From Hymenopellis radicata (Eukaryota > Basidiomycota > Agaricomycetes > Agaricales > Physalacriaceae): DNA of 64,000 nucleotides. The position numbers were made by a program, and so were the translations under genes. Position 1 is the stretch's first letter. Each line of letters begins with the position of its first letter. The notes below the pieces were generated by a model, which did no database searches, had not been told where the DNA came from, and worked only from the letters and a program-made list of their open reading frames with translations. The stretch is taken from contig JADNRX010000035.1 in NCBI GenBank assembly GCA_015501595.1, positions 211,687 through 275,686 on the forward strand, read 5' to 3'. Positions 45,806-57,456 of the stretch are shown here, piece after piece.

Positions 45806-48000
45806 TCACGCCACACCACTCCCAAACAAGCCGCTCCCAGGGAAAAACGTGCTCCCATCATCGTCCTCCTCCTCCTCAGCCTCCTCCTTCGCCCCACTCT
45901 TGCGCCCATACACCTCCTCGTCCTCATCACTGCTACTACTACTACTACTGTCCGCCAATCGCTCCTCCCTGGAATGACCTGTCGGCGTCGCACGAGGGGG
46001 CGGCCGTACATCCTCGAATGGATTGATATCCCTCTCCACCTCTTGTGACGGAGGTGGAGGAGAATAAATGCTACTCCGCCCCGCTGCTGGGGGCGGTGGC
46101 GGGGGCGGGGAATACACGCTCCGTGATGGTGGGTGTGGGCTCCTCCTTGGGAACGACTCTGCCTGGGGCGGCGCCCTCTGTGCAGGAGGGGGAGCAGTCG
46201 GTTTATATTCAAACTGTAAATGCACCTGTTAGCATGAGAAGAGGGTAGAAGAAATACACGCATACAGCATCGCGAATCTCATCAATCCACGCACGCGCCT
46301 CTCCACCCCTTCCAGATTCCTCGTCCCCGGTGGAATCACGGTCGCCAAGGCAGACGGCGACCCAGAAGGCATCAGCCACGTCCCTAACAAGGCCGACGCA
46401 CATCCATGCTGTCGCAGCTACTACGCCTGCGCCTACGATGGAGATCTCCCAGTTTCCCCTAGTAAAGAGTAATAAGTATCGTACAGAAGAAATAAAAAGG
46501 AACGCCTTACCCAAATGTAAAGAACAACGCCAGGAAAGCAGGAAGAGGAAGCACGAGCGGCGCCGCTAGCAGGAGGGTCATCTCTGGAGGACGCATCACG
46601 CGTGTCCCGCTCTTCACGACCGAATATCCCCTAGACGCCCTCGCCGCATCCAAAAACGATCCGCCCGCCAGACCGACATGAACCATGGCGTAGCGCTCGT
46701 ATTGCCTCTGGACGTGTTCCAAATACGCGATGACCACACGGGCGGGGCGCACTAGTATGGGCGACATTAAGCTAACCCTCGTCAGCGCCACACCAGCCAG
46801 AGCAAGCATCCTGACGGCGGCCAGGATGGCACTCCCCAGGACTACGCTCCCCATACTGCCCTCTACCGCCTCCCATCTGCCCTGGTTTCCCGTCCCAGCC
46901 ATTGTCGCACCGACTGCGACACTAACCACGGCACGGGCTACACCCCAGGTCCAGATCCACATAGCAACTATACTCCAGACTCGCACGTTCCCCAGCTCAA
47001 AGCTCACTCTGAACAATATCGTCCAAAACGGTAGCGATGCCAAGAGTGCGCCGAGCAGCACCGCCGGGCCGAACAACAACAGCTCCGAATGGGCAGAGAG
47101 GAATCGCGTAATGAGGGCAAGCAAGGCAGTGGTAACGTGTATCTCGCGAGGAAGATGTCGCAGCCGCGTACTAGTCCAATACGCAAGAAGGAGCAACACT
47201 GCCGATAGCGCGCGCACGGGCCATCCGCCACCGTCTGTTCCAAAGCTGCCGACAAACGCCCATATCGCGCTCACTCCGAGCGCCACAGGTACACTCCACC
47301 CGCTCACCAGTAACACCTCGCGTGCCCATCGCCCCATGCACCACATCTGCGCATAGCTTATCCCCGCAGCCGTAAACGTCAGCGTCGCCAACAATGGTAT
47401 CGCTTTGAGCAGCCTACGATATGACGATGGATGTGGTGGAGTGTGGAAGAGGAGGTATAATGCATAGATGCACGTGAGCGTCAACAGGCCAAGGTATATG
47501 CAGAGCGGAATGGGGTCGGTGTACGTGACTGCTCGTCGTGGCATCTGTACTGGTGGTGGCGCCCTTGTCTCTCCAAATGGATCCGGCAGCGCAATCGACC
47601 TTGACGGTAATAGCGACGCCGTCAGCGACTCGTCCACGGCTATATGCCTCTCCTCCACCGGTATATGCCTCTCTCCCGCCATCGTCCCTTGATGCGCGAG
47701 CCACCCGCCGCCTTCCTCCTCATCATCACTATCCTCTTCGTGGACGGTATACCCTCGGCCTGCTGGCCTTCCCCGCCCTCTATCATCCTTATATGCAGAC
47801 GAAGCAAGAAACGGATCCTCCTCGTCCTCATCCTCGTCCTCAATCTCCCCCATCATTAAATGCGGATCATCCTCGTCGTGGGCCGACGCGGCGTCTGTGC
47901 TGGTGAAGGAGAAAAACATGGGGTTCTCTTCCGTCTGCTGCGATGATGACGCGGGTCGCTGCAGCATCTGCGAGGCGAACGCCGCAAATGAGGATGTCAT
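45806..48000 (-). CDS. Choline-transporter-like (CTL/SLC44, PNS1-type) membrane protein
   Basis: Plasma-membrane multi-span protein of the choline-transporter-like family. Exon 1 (48000-46507) starts MTSSFAAFASQMLQRPASSS. It has an acidic cytosolic N-terminus (EIEDEDEDEEDPFLASSAYK) and about ten hydrophobic spans, for example PLCIYLGLLTLTCIYALYLL and LLAAPLVLPLPAFLALFFTF. An intron with GG|GTAAGG and CTAG|GGGA rejoins GNWEISIVGAGVVAATAWMC and RDVADAFWVAVCLGDRDS, the C-terminal region typical of CTL proteins. Exon 3 is a Pro/Ser-rich acidic tail (SRSVYSPPPPPPP, EERLADSSSSSSSDEDEE) ending at 45806. The transported substrate is inferred from family only, and yeast Pns1 lacks clear choline transport. 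Confidence 0.8.
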
Positions 48001-48740
48001 GGTCGGTCAAGTCTATAGCCGTGGTGTAAGCCGCTCGGTCATGCAAGCAAGCCAAAATACGCACCTCTCGCGTGCTTCCGTATCCTTCCTGCCCAAAGCA
48101 ATCAGCCCATCCAGCCAGCCATACGAATGAGCAGCGCACACACACACCTCTATTACGCCCAAATGCCTTGTTCCTTATCCTGCGCCTCCCCAATCGCAGA
48201 TCCTTGTACCGCAATTCGTAATCCTAATGCGCGCCGAATGCGAGTCCGCCTCGTCGTGTAACCGCGAGAATGTGAAGAGTCAGACGAAAAAGAGTCAAGC
48301 GCAGGAAAAGGACAGCAGCCGTGACGTAACACCTATGGTTACGCGGCCCCTATCACGCTTCCTTTTACGTCCGTCCGGGGCGGGGTGGCGCTTGACTCGC
48401 TCTGCTGTCATGAAAGTCGTGGGCACCGTCAAATCTTTATCTGCCTGACCGAAACAACGTGTCATTCGGCACCGTGGTGCGCTACACGCCTTTCTTTACG
48501 CAGGAAATCTGGGTAGCGTGCAGACAAGTTGACTCGACCCGAGTGCGAAACAACCTGCTACCTTCGTTACTATCTATCGTACGTCAAGTCCTATACTTCA
48601 GCCAAATGCACCTCAAATTCCTGGATTCCTTTGTGGAATCTCTCTCTGCGAACCCATCCACATGATTCGCAAGCATGAGACGATGAATTAAGCCACAAGC
48701 TAACAGTCCTTGCCGATATCGATTCCGTTCACCTCATGTT
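48001..48740. other. Intergenic upstream of the CTL gene
   Basis: Holds the promoter of the minus-strand CTL gene. No gene-like frame, tRNA or repeat recognised. Confidence 0.35.
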
Positions 48741-48744
48741 CGCT

Positions 48745-49440
48745 CCAATGTATACTTTGTCAACCTTTAAATCACCATTCGTTAGTCATCCTCACTGTCC
48801 GGGTGATACTTCACGGAGGATTCCCCATCGCTCGAGCTATCAATGAGCAACACAAACAATAAGAATGCCTACCCGTCTTCCAACGCGGGAGGATTGCTCG
48901 TCTCCTCCTTACACAGTGAATCAGGAGAGGCGAACCGTGGAGTGGAGAAGATCGTGCATACGATAATCGTACGCGCGTTCCTTGTCCAAGTCGCTAATGT
49001 AAAGCTGAGAGAAACTGGGACGTCAATTGCGCATCCGAGTGAGATTTCCTAGGTAGACATGAGCCAAGAGAAAATGCACACTGCTCGCTGGAGAGACTCA
49101 CGGTTAGCAGTTGGAGCAAGGACAGAATGAGAGAGGACGTCGCGCTCTATGTATTCCCGAACAAAGCGCGAGGGTTGCCGTTTCGGGGTGAGGTCAAGAA
49201 GACAATGCGTTGCCATTTTGTCTATACTAAGGAGGAACGATTATCTTCCTCGTTTGGAAATCGAGACTAGGCATTTTGAATTGTGAGCGCATAAGTATGC
49301 GGACAGTAAGAACGACGAAATTCCTTTGCGCGTCCGAGCCGAGGGAATATTCTGGGAGGGAACAATAAGGTGGAGGACGCAAGGGAGGACGATGTTCGGA
49401 GATGATAAGACGCGTTTATTTGGTGATGTTACCGAAAACT
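48745..49440 (-). repeat. U element 6, far border of inverted copy C
   Basis: Read on the minus strand it starts with GTAACATCACCAAATAAACG. A core promoter AATACATAGAGCGCGACGTC follows, then a start region whose ATG has become GTG (CCGTGAGTCTCTCCAGCGAG), and the acceptor GTCTACCTAG before a KSHSDAQ-like exon. The gene is therefore probably dead. It is direct to U7 with respect to copy C. Confidence 0.5.
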
Positions 49441-49839
49441 CTTCCTGTTCCACCATCCATCCATACGCGAATGCATGTCGATGTATGGGATCCTGACACC
49501 CTCACTGCAATAGTATCAGCGAAAATGTATCATCTCGACTGAGGGGCTCCCTGGTACTTGATTGCGCATGTCGTCTCAAGGGGATACCGTGAATCTCTAG
49601 TGAAATACTTAGGTACTCTCCTCCTTCCTTGTCCCGAATCTTGCCAGAGTCTCGTCTTATTGCAAGTTCAAAAATATACAGTGCCTCCCATCATGACACA
49701 GCTGTTGTTGTCCTTGCGAGCGAGCGCGCTCTGTACTCTTCGTATCCTCATCGCGAACTTGATTCAGCGCTCGTGTAGTGAATTCGCGCATTCCCGTCTA
49801 TTGCAACTCAAGGTACCATAATCATACAAACACGCGAAA

Positions 49840-50429
49840 TCATTCTAGACCGCCTGTAGAATCATGGGCGGCGAAAGCTACTGTTCCGACACTAGTTCCC
49901 AAGTCACCGATTGTTCCTTTACTTCCATGAATCACCTGCTTCCTCGCCTGGGCACGGATATTCGTGATCACTCGGCAAGCCAGCATTGCGTGGATAACGC
50001 GTTCTAACCTACGCTCAGTAGGATGAACCCTGTAAGTTCGATCATGGTAGTGGACTGAGTACTTACAGACCGAGCAAGCCAAGAAGGTCGGGCTGTAGAA
50101 CAAGTTGGCTTCTACACGATGCATAAGGGTAAACAGAAAGGACGTACTGCAAGACTGCTTATCACAATCACATTCGTGATATTCAAGACTGAAGGATGAT
50201 CAGCGCTCTGGTATCGAGGGAAGGGAACGAGTTATACCAGAGAGATAGATATAGTACATGATGCCTGGAGCACTCGGTTGTCAGCTGCGGCTCTCATTAA
50301 TGATAGGCGGAGACATACCATCCTTCAAGATAACGTTCAATAGCCGTGACGAACCGATTTCTCGTGCCTCACGAACTATCCACTGGTCATCAATCGAACA
50401 CAATGCCAACGAGAGAACTTACACTGCTG
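49840..50429 (-). pseudogene. DUF6533 gene, copy C, 3' half beyond insertion
   Basis: Continuation of the gene begun at 58448. It reads on through FYSPTFLACS and ERVIHAMLACRVITNIRAQA to FAAHDSTGGLE and a stop at 49840. It is separated from its 5' half by the 7-kb Plavaka element, so no normal transcript is expected. Confidence 0.75.
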
Positions 50430-50600
50430 CATCAGGAAAACAGCCAATCCGTCTTGTGGGTCTTGGTCTTGCCCGGCCCGTCTTGCCGAGTCTTGCTCTT
50501 GCGAAGCTAGTCTTTTCCGTCTTGCTCTTGCCACAAAAAGTCTTTTTCATCTTAGTCTTGCCTACCTTGATCTTGCATCTTCCTTTTCTTCTTGCTATTC
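50430..50600 (+). repeat. Left TIR and subterminal repeats of the Plavaka element
   Basis: The 15-bp terminal repeat is followed by many GTCTTG/TCTTGC motifs in the same sense (for example GGGTCTTGGTCTTGCCCGGC). Such arrays are likely transposase binding sites. The opposite end has the same motif inverted. Confidence 0.7.
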
Positions 50601-50627
50601 AGATTCATCTTGTCGAAACATTGTATA

Positions 50628-53600
50628 TTAAAATGCGATCTCATGAGAATGATGATCCGCATACTTATTGACATAGAACTCGGTGAATAAGTCTAAGCTA
50701 TCTGTGTGCTTCATACCACGAGGAATGAACTCATCATCCTCTGGTCTGCCAATGAGATGTGCACCACGAAGTAAACAATCGAGATGAATGACTGCCTGGA
50801 AACGATCCCCGCTGTGGTCCAAATCAGGAACCACCTTCCACAACCCCGTATCAGGATCCGGCTCGTCGCCCACAGCTGAAAACCACGTTACGAGAGCGCA
50901 TGGATACTGCACGTTCTCGTGTCGCAGTGACATGAAGAGAAGGACACGCGCAACATGCATTCCTCTGAAACCCGGCAACTCGCTGTCCGCCTCTGCAAAT
51001 ACGCAGTCATAGCGTGCGGGACCTTTACGCCAGCGTGGTGCTGCCCGAATCCGCTCTCGCCGCATCCCTCCAATGCCAGAAAGATCACTAGGGGCATAGA
51101 ACTCGGCCACGGCAGACGGATACGTGAAGACCTTTCCAACGTATCTTGGACAAATGTTCAGATCGACATTATCGGGGGATACAGGTGGATCTGGAGTTGT
51201 TTGCTCGTAGAGAAAGCGGCGGATGAGCTCGGGCAGTCGATGGTAGCCCGTCTGGCGAACAAGAATGCGGACATTGCGATCGCAGACACTGGTCGGGACT
51301 GAACAAAGTCAGAAATCAGTGAAATCACATCAAACAGAGACGATAACCTACAAGGTTTCTTGGCGAGTTTGACTTCTCCTAGAATCTTGCGCTGAACCGA
51401 ATCTGCATCGCCACCATCGTCGTCTTCGTCTGTCGGACCGTCCGGTGTCGGCAGCTTATCCACGGGTAATAGCGGTCCAAATAATGAATTCGCTAGCATG
51501 CCCCGCACCCGGAAATAGACGCGCATTGCTGCCAGCTTGTCCAATCGCTCGTTGATGGTTAGCATCTGCATCAAGGCTTCAAAACGGCTCGAACGTCGCC
51601 AAGGTTCCTTAACAGCCTTGATGTGCTTCGATTCCGTGATGGACGAACAGAGTCCGTTCGGAGCACCGAACTCCTGAATGAGGCGACGGTAATGTACCAT
51701 GGAATGCTGGCGAGGAAGAGAAAAGCTATCCACAACACCAAGTGTGCGGAACACCTCGCGTTCTTGATGGTAACGGGCGAGCGCATCGTCGAGGGCCACG
51801 AGATCATCCTCGTCAAGTACGGATCGGCGCACAATATAACAAAACTCCATGAACGCGGCGAGGGCGCGCACCATTCCATCTGGGACGTGTCCTGAGATTG
51901 CTGGTAGAATAACCTTTGAATGCGAGATGAGTTGTGGTAAACAAAATGAGAGCAGTGTAACCTACCTTCATCAAAGCTTTGGAGTCGTCGCCAGTCCACT
52001 GCTTATAGGCGCGACCCTCGGGAAAGCGCCGCAAGCCAGAGAATGATGGAACGACTGCGATTCTAAGAATGCCATGAGACGGGCAACCAAGTCGCTAGAT
52101 GTGTACGTACCTTCGATCGATATCGGCAAGGATTTGTGAGGCCTCCTTCTTCGGGTACGTGTCTTTGATGTAGTCCTCAATCCAGGTGATTAGATGATCT
52201 TTAAATGTCCCCTTGATAATTTGATGCAGAAGGTCCGGGGAAAGGAGCTCATGGATGTCGGCGCGGGGAAATTCATGTGTGAATGGCTAAGGAATAAGTG
52301 AGTAACACGGCATGAAGGAGAAGACATAATGACTACCAGGATACCATCAACGATGCCATAATTATTCCATAGATCCTTTGAGGACATGCACTCGAATGCC
52401 ATCTCTGTGTGCTCATGTGTCCTTCGTCCCGCGGCGCCATCAAGATTGGTTCGATGAGCGGTACATCTAAATCAAGACAGTGAGAACTTCGGCAGAGAAT
52501 CAAAAGAAAAGTAATACCGAGCACACCAGCCTTGAACGATGCAGGCTAGAAGAACTTGCTCGGGGTAATCGCCAATGAACGGTCCCAATCCGTAGAGTGT
52601 GCGTCGATAGTGACCGTCGGCGTAGCGCACAACCTCCGGCGTCGTCATGCCTGGCTTCAACGACTGCATGATGTAAGAAAGAGAACCGTGAAACAACTGA
52701 CGGCGGAAGCGGCGAAATTCCTCGCTGTCGTGGTGCTCCCGATCCGCTAGATAATCTGTTAGATCATTCACACTTGAAGATATTGAGACTTACTCTTTGG
52801 AATAGCAAGGAATCCGAGCAGTGTTACACCGTTTCGATGGGCACGTCGCACATTGTTATGAATGAGTCCGTTGGACATATAGAGAGGCCAGTACTCGTTC
52901 TGTCCTGTTGCTACTGAGACGGTTGTCTTGTCGCTGCCGCAGATGGTGGGCACGAACGTGGTATCGTGATTGTTGGGATCTTGAGCGATTAGATCCTATT
53001 GAACAGTTAGCTGCATCATAAGGAAATGAGCATGATGACTTACAGCTTGCCGCCATGCCCAATTACCCGACATGAAGTCCTGGTACCGCCGACGGCCATC
53101 CTTGTCGGTTACTCGCTTCGGTGCGAAATCCATCTCCTGTGCAAAATCTTGGTTGGAGAGCTGCTGATGCAACACCTCTCGTGGGTCGCGGAACCACACA
53201 TCGTACTTGGCTGTCATCCATGGCTCGGGTGGACGATTCTTCGGAAGTTCGCCGTCATACGAGACGTTGAATGAGTCCCATGGGACCGAGCCGAGGGTGG
53301 AGAGATCGATAGTATCGTACATGTCCTTGGCATCCATGAAAGGAGGATCCTGGTCAGGAGGTAAGTCCGCCGCCCATATCTGAAGAAGGTCCTTGATGTG
53401 GTCTGCAGGTGCTTGGTTCCTGCGGTAGAGCAGATCTGCGAGCTCAAAGCCGCGACGATTATCAAATGGGAACCAATCCCCGATAGGTCGTTCGTATTCG
53501 AAAGGAGGAGGCGGCGTTCCATCGGGTAAGATGTTACCATGTTTGTCGCACGGTTTCCCTATCTGCGCATGAGCCTACATCCATAGAAGTAAGAAAAATG

Positions 53601-53984
53601 ATACCCACCATTGACGAAAGGATGATATTCGGTATTTTCTCTGGGTGAATTGCTCGCCGGAGTGTCATCAGAGTAGTCCATTTGGACGTCTTCGTCGTCG
53701 TCCATTGGCCCAAACTCTGGCTGATTAGGCGGGGAGGGGGGCCCACTGTGGGGTGGAGAGGGGGACGAAGGCTCGCTGGGATCAGACTGAGCAACTGAGG
53801 GGGAACGACGGGATCGAGCGGTCGCCTTTCGGGTTGCTGGGGTCGGTTTAGAGGGGTGATCCCGATATTTGCATGTCTCCAGATGCAATGTGAGGCCGTT
53901 AATGCGAGTGAACGCCTTCGTACACCCCTTGGAACGGTGGGAGCAAGGAATGGTCTGTTTCTTAAACCGGCGGTGCATATCCAC
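50628..53984 (-). CDS. Plavaka-type transposase
   Basis: The start at 53984 gives MDMHRRFKKQTIPCSHRS with a C2H2-like finger (CSHRSKGC...LTLHLETC), then a Pro/Ser linker. Spliced exons read DGTPPPPFEYERPIGDWFPF, ELADLLYRRNQAPADHIKDL, PPEPWMTAKYDVWFRDPREV, then the core: ICGSDKTTVSVATGQNEYWP, NVRRAHRNGVTLLGFLAIPK, EEFRRFRRQLFHGSLSYIMQ, DIHELLSPDLLHQIIKGTFK, DIDRRIAVVPSFSGLRRFPE, YKQWTGDDSKALMKVILPAI. The C-terminal part reads VAEFYAPSDLSGIGGMRRER and GFRGMHVARVLLFMSL, ending EFYVNKYADHHSHEIAF and TAA at 50628. These are the conserved blocks of Agaricomycete Plavaka proteins. No stop or frameshift was found once introns are removed, so it may be active. Confidence 0.85.
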
Positions 53985-54091
53985 AGTGTTGGGGTGTTGG
54001 TAAGTAGGAGGGCAAATTTGGGGTGATCGATAGGCGTCAAAGGAACGTCAAATCAAACCAAACACAAATTTTCGCTCCCACTGCCACCACC
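53985..54091. promoter_or_regulatory. Bidirectional promoter inside the Plavaka element
   Basis: Only 107 bp separate the starts of the transposase (minus) and the second gene (plus). No clear TATA box is visible. The closeness implies co-expression. Confidence 0.5.
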
Positions 54092-57000
54092 ATGGCACGC
54101 GGCAACGCTGACCTCCCACCCAAAATGCAGCTCCGTCAGAAGACGAGCGAATCCCAGAGGCACCCAGGTAGAGTGACCGATTATGACTGGGAGGATGACC
54201 CCGCTAGCACAGTCACAATTGGGGAAAAGGTCGAGGAGCGCGCGCAGAAAAAGGTCGAAAAGGAGAAGGTGGACAAAGCGCGTAAAAACGCCCAGTCAAA
54301 GCTCGCCGCCATCGAAGATCGTCTCCGCCGAGAGGACGTGGATAGGGAGTTGACGGCAAACCATCCTCCTGTCGCAGTCACTCCTAAGCCAAAAGGTCAG
54401 TCGACGTCTCATTCTATACAACTCCGACTTACACTATACATAGCGCAGCCCAAGCCTGCGAATATACCCGAACAGACGCCAACGGCAGGAGCTAAGCTAA
54501 AAGGTGAGTCGACACTCCAAGTCTATATATCTCCGACTTACTCGCTAAGTAGCGCAGGCCAAGACTGCTCAGATACCCTCGGAACAAACAGCAGCAGCCA
54601 AACCTGGTACTAAAGCCAGTCGTAAGTCGTTATCCTCCTCTGTTTCATCCACTGCAAACTCACGCTTCATCTAGACCCAAAAACGAGTCAGACACCGACG
54701 CCAGCACCCAAGACTCCTGCACCGGCTCCCAAACCTGCGGCACCAGTATCTGCCAAGCCGTCCGCTGCTAAGACTACGAAGACACGCGAGACGGCAGTCA
54801 TCAATTCAGAAAGTCGTGCCCGACGCAGCACAACAGCGAGTCAGAGTAAGCCGTTCCTTTTCGACTACTCCAACGATCTTCTGATGGTCAACAGCGACAC
54901 AGTCTAAGTTGAATAACGCGGGGACGATATTTGATGACTCTGGCGACTCCGACGCGTTTGTAGCGCCTCCCGACGACGACGACGAAGACAAGGATGCCGA
55001 GTTTGATGATGGTGGCGAGAAGAAGAGAGCGAATGTAAAGACTCCGGGCACGACACGTAAAACGGACGCTGTACGTGATTCCGAACAAGCCACGGGTAAG
55101 AAGAAGTCTTCTTCAATTCGCTCTGCCATCAATGCTGTTCGTTCGACCACTGATGGTGTGGGCACACCAACCCCAAAACCCAAGGGTCTCAAGCGAAAAG
55201 TCTCAGGTCATCCTGACCCAAACGAGGATCTACCTATGTGAGTGATTCTTTTCTTGACTACTCCTACTGACTTACTTGTTTAAAGCGTTGTCTCAGATAA
55301 TGAGCAAGACGCCGACGCGCCTGAAGCAAAGAAGCAAAAGATCAACGACACGGCGACAACGGACGACAAGAAGAAGAAGCAGAAGCAGAAGGGCAAGAAG
55401 AAGTCTGGCGGGTCTCTTGCGGCTAACTTTGAACAGAAGCAAGGCGACGACAAGGCCAAAGCCCTTGCACGTATGTCCCCGCTGGCCTGTTCAATTAATT
55501 CTTATTCATTCGTGTCTCAGATTCAACTATGCCGGATGAGGACTCCCTAGTTAATGTTGGCGCGAGTATGGTCGGCGACGACGAGCAGGATCAGAACGAG
55601 TTCGTCGACCTGATCAAGAAAGAACCTGGGGATTCTAAGCTGGTACGTTGTTACTCTTTGCGCACCTTCACCACTGATATTTTATAGTCTATCATCACGA
55701 TAACACCTGGCGATGGTCCTCGTACCGCCAAGGAAGCACGAGGCGGCGCCAAGAAGTGGCTCATCAACACCCACATCCCCGTGGAGGCGCGTAATGCCTT
55801 CAAGCACGGTCTTCTTCGCCTCTTCAAGACATGCCTCGCTCTCTCGCAGGACCCATGGGCCGCTCTCACTGCGAAACAAGTTCAAGAATGCGTCGACACA
55901 GAGTTCGGGCCAAATGTTTATCAAGTTGGGCCAAAGGGAGCTTGGGTCGGATGCGTAAGTCATGCTTTATCTTTTGTTCCCGTCTGACGTCCGGTAGGCC
56001 AATTATCGTCTGGGCGACTACCGTCACGATTTCCCCGAAATAGCGGCCAAGCTCTTTCTCAAGTTTATACGCGAGGACAACCCCGAGCACTTTACCGGAC
56101 CCGAAGACGTTGCCGAGTATGCTAACTGGGCTCTGGAAAAGGATAAGGGGGGAACAGCGCCGATACATTGGAAGACCTGGGGAGGTGGAACTAAGAAATC
56201 GGTGTGTGTTCTTTCCTTCGTTATGAAAATATTAACTCGAGTCGTAGGGCATTCTGCGTAACGCCTTTATTATCGATATGTTGGTACAGACATACTACCT
56301 GTCTCTGCCAGACATCGAGGACCCGAGGACGGCTCCCCGGCCTATTGGGCTTATTTTACTGAGCGAGCAAGCTGTGCGTTATTTTCTTCCTCATGATCAT
56401 TGCTTGACTGATTAGTGTAGATCTCGCGCGAGCTTTCCCTCTGGACAACAGGCTACCGTCTTGCCAACAAGCAAGCACCGCAATTCTCGAAGCAAAATTA
56501 TGGCGACATCACCGAGCTCAAGAATCTCGACCCCAAGAAATACGGTGAAGGATCATTCAAGCAACAGAACTACAAGCGCGGCTCGTTCTTCCTCAAGACA
56601 ATGCTTTCGTGGACCGATGACAAATGGGAAGCCTATCTCACCGACGTCATGGAAGCCGTCCAGGAGTGCAGACCAGCGAAAACGACCGCGGCCCAGCCCG
56701 AGGCCATCGAGGAGGATGACGATATCATCTTCGCATCTGATCCTCCAGTACCTGACGAGGACGTTCCCATGGCTGATGGCGATGGTGCACCCGCCGCTTC
56801 TGGCCCTGGTGGTACTGATGGTGATGGTGGGAATGGTAAAGGGCGAGATGAAGAGGGAGGAGGAAGTATGAGAGGCGAAGAGCCCCGAACTGCCGAAGGG
56901 CAAGGTTATGGGGATGACAAGGATGATGGTGAGAATGATGGGGAAGGTGACGAAGTCCGAGTCGATGTTGCAGGTGACGGGGACGATGTCGACTCCGAGA

Positions 57001-57164
57001 TGGATATTGAAGGTGACGTTGAGGCTGACATTGAGGGCGGTGATGGGGGCGATGACGAGGGCGGTGATGAGGACGACGAGGAGGGTGACGAGGAGCACGG
57101 TGATTCCACGGATGGTGGTATCCCGGTTGCTAGTGAAGACGAGGACACTTCTGACTCGAACTAA
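54092..57164 (+). CDS. Second gene of the Plavaka element, function unknown
   Basis: Many short introns. The start MARGNADLPPKMQLRQK leads to a charged, disordered N-half (KVEERAQKKVEKEKVDKARK; DSGDSDAFVAPPDDDDEDKD; KKQKINDTATTDDKKKKQKQ). A globular core of about 300 residues follows: GPRTAKEARGGAKKWLINTH, RNAFKHGLLRLFKTCLALSQ, VQECVDTEFGPNVYQVGPKG, ANYRLGDYRHDFPEIAAKLF, GILRNAFIIDMLVQTYYLSL, RPIGLILLSEQA, RELSLWTTGYRLANKQAPQF and QNYKRGSFFLKTMLSWTDDK. The C-terminus is a very acidic Gly/Asp/Glu tail ending TSDSN. I do not recognise the core; it recalls the helical DUF6532-type proteins of Agaricomycetes but I am not sure. Lying inside the TIRs, it is element-encoded, perhaps a DNA-binding or silencing-control accessory protein. 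Confidence 0.7.
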
Positions 57165-57249
57165 ATACACTCATATGCTTCCCTATACCTCTTCTATGCC
57201 GTAGTATGTATGAATTCATGTTTTATGCACCTTATGAACCCGCCTGAAT

Positions 57250-57456
57250 ATGTCTTTTGAAGGTCTTTTTAAGGTCTTGTTACAAGATGAGCTAGGCTTC
57301 AGAAGACCGAATCGGTCTTGCCAAGATCGGAAAGGTCCCGACAAGAATCCTGACCTGGCTTCGGCAAGACTTTGGGTCTTTTACGTCTTTTGCGTCTTTT
57401 TGAGCTTGCGGCAAGATCAAAAAGACCTAAAAGACGCGTTAGCTGTTTTCCTGATG
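57250..57456 (-). repeat. Right TIR and subterminal repeats of the Plavaka element
   Basis: Inverted counterpart of the left end. Contains GGCAAGACTTTGGGTCTTTT, GACGCGTTAGCTGTTTTCCT and several GTCTTG/CAAGA motifs in both senses, ending CTGATG at 57456. Confidence 0.7.

Larger units (their letters stand above)
50430..57456 (-). mobile_element. Full-length Plavaka-type DNA transposon
   Basis: The left end starts CATCAGGAAAACAGCC and the right end finishes as its complement, GCTGTTTTCCTGATG. A TG dinucleotide directly flanks both ends (50428-50429 and 57457-57458), consistent with a 2-bp target duplication; the target reads GCTGGTAGG in the empty copies. Both ends carry subterminal GTCTTG/CAAGAC repeats (50450-50570; 57255-57440). 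Inside are an uninterrupted transposase gene (minus) and a divergent second gene (plus), with start codons about 110 bp apart. Length is 7,027 bp. Confidence 0.88.

Noticed and set aside
50450..50590. Possible CRISPR-like or satellite array of GTCTTG motifs
   Set aside because: Spacing is irregular, and the motif lies at both ends of a DNA transposon, so subterminal binding repeats are the better explanation.
54092..57164. Second Plavaka gene as a TET/JBP oxygenase (known partner of related fungal transposons)
   Set aside because: No HxD...H iron-binding pattern or double-stranded beta-helix signature could be found in the reading.
56553..57170. Minus-strand 205-codon ORF rich in Ile/Val/Thr resembling a membrane protein
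   Set aside because: It is the mirror of the GAT/GAC-rich acidic tail of the second Plavaka gene; the composition is an artefact.
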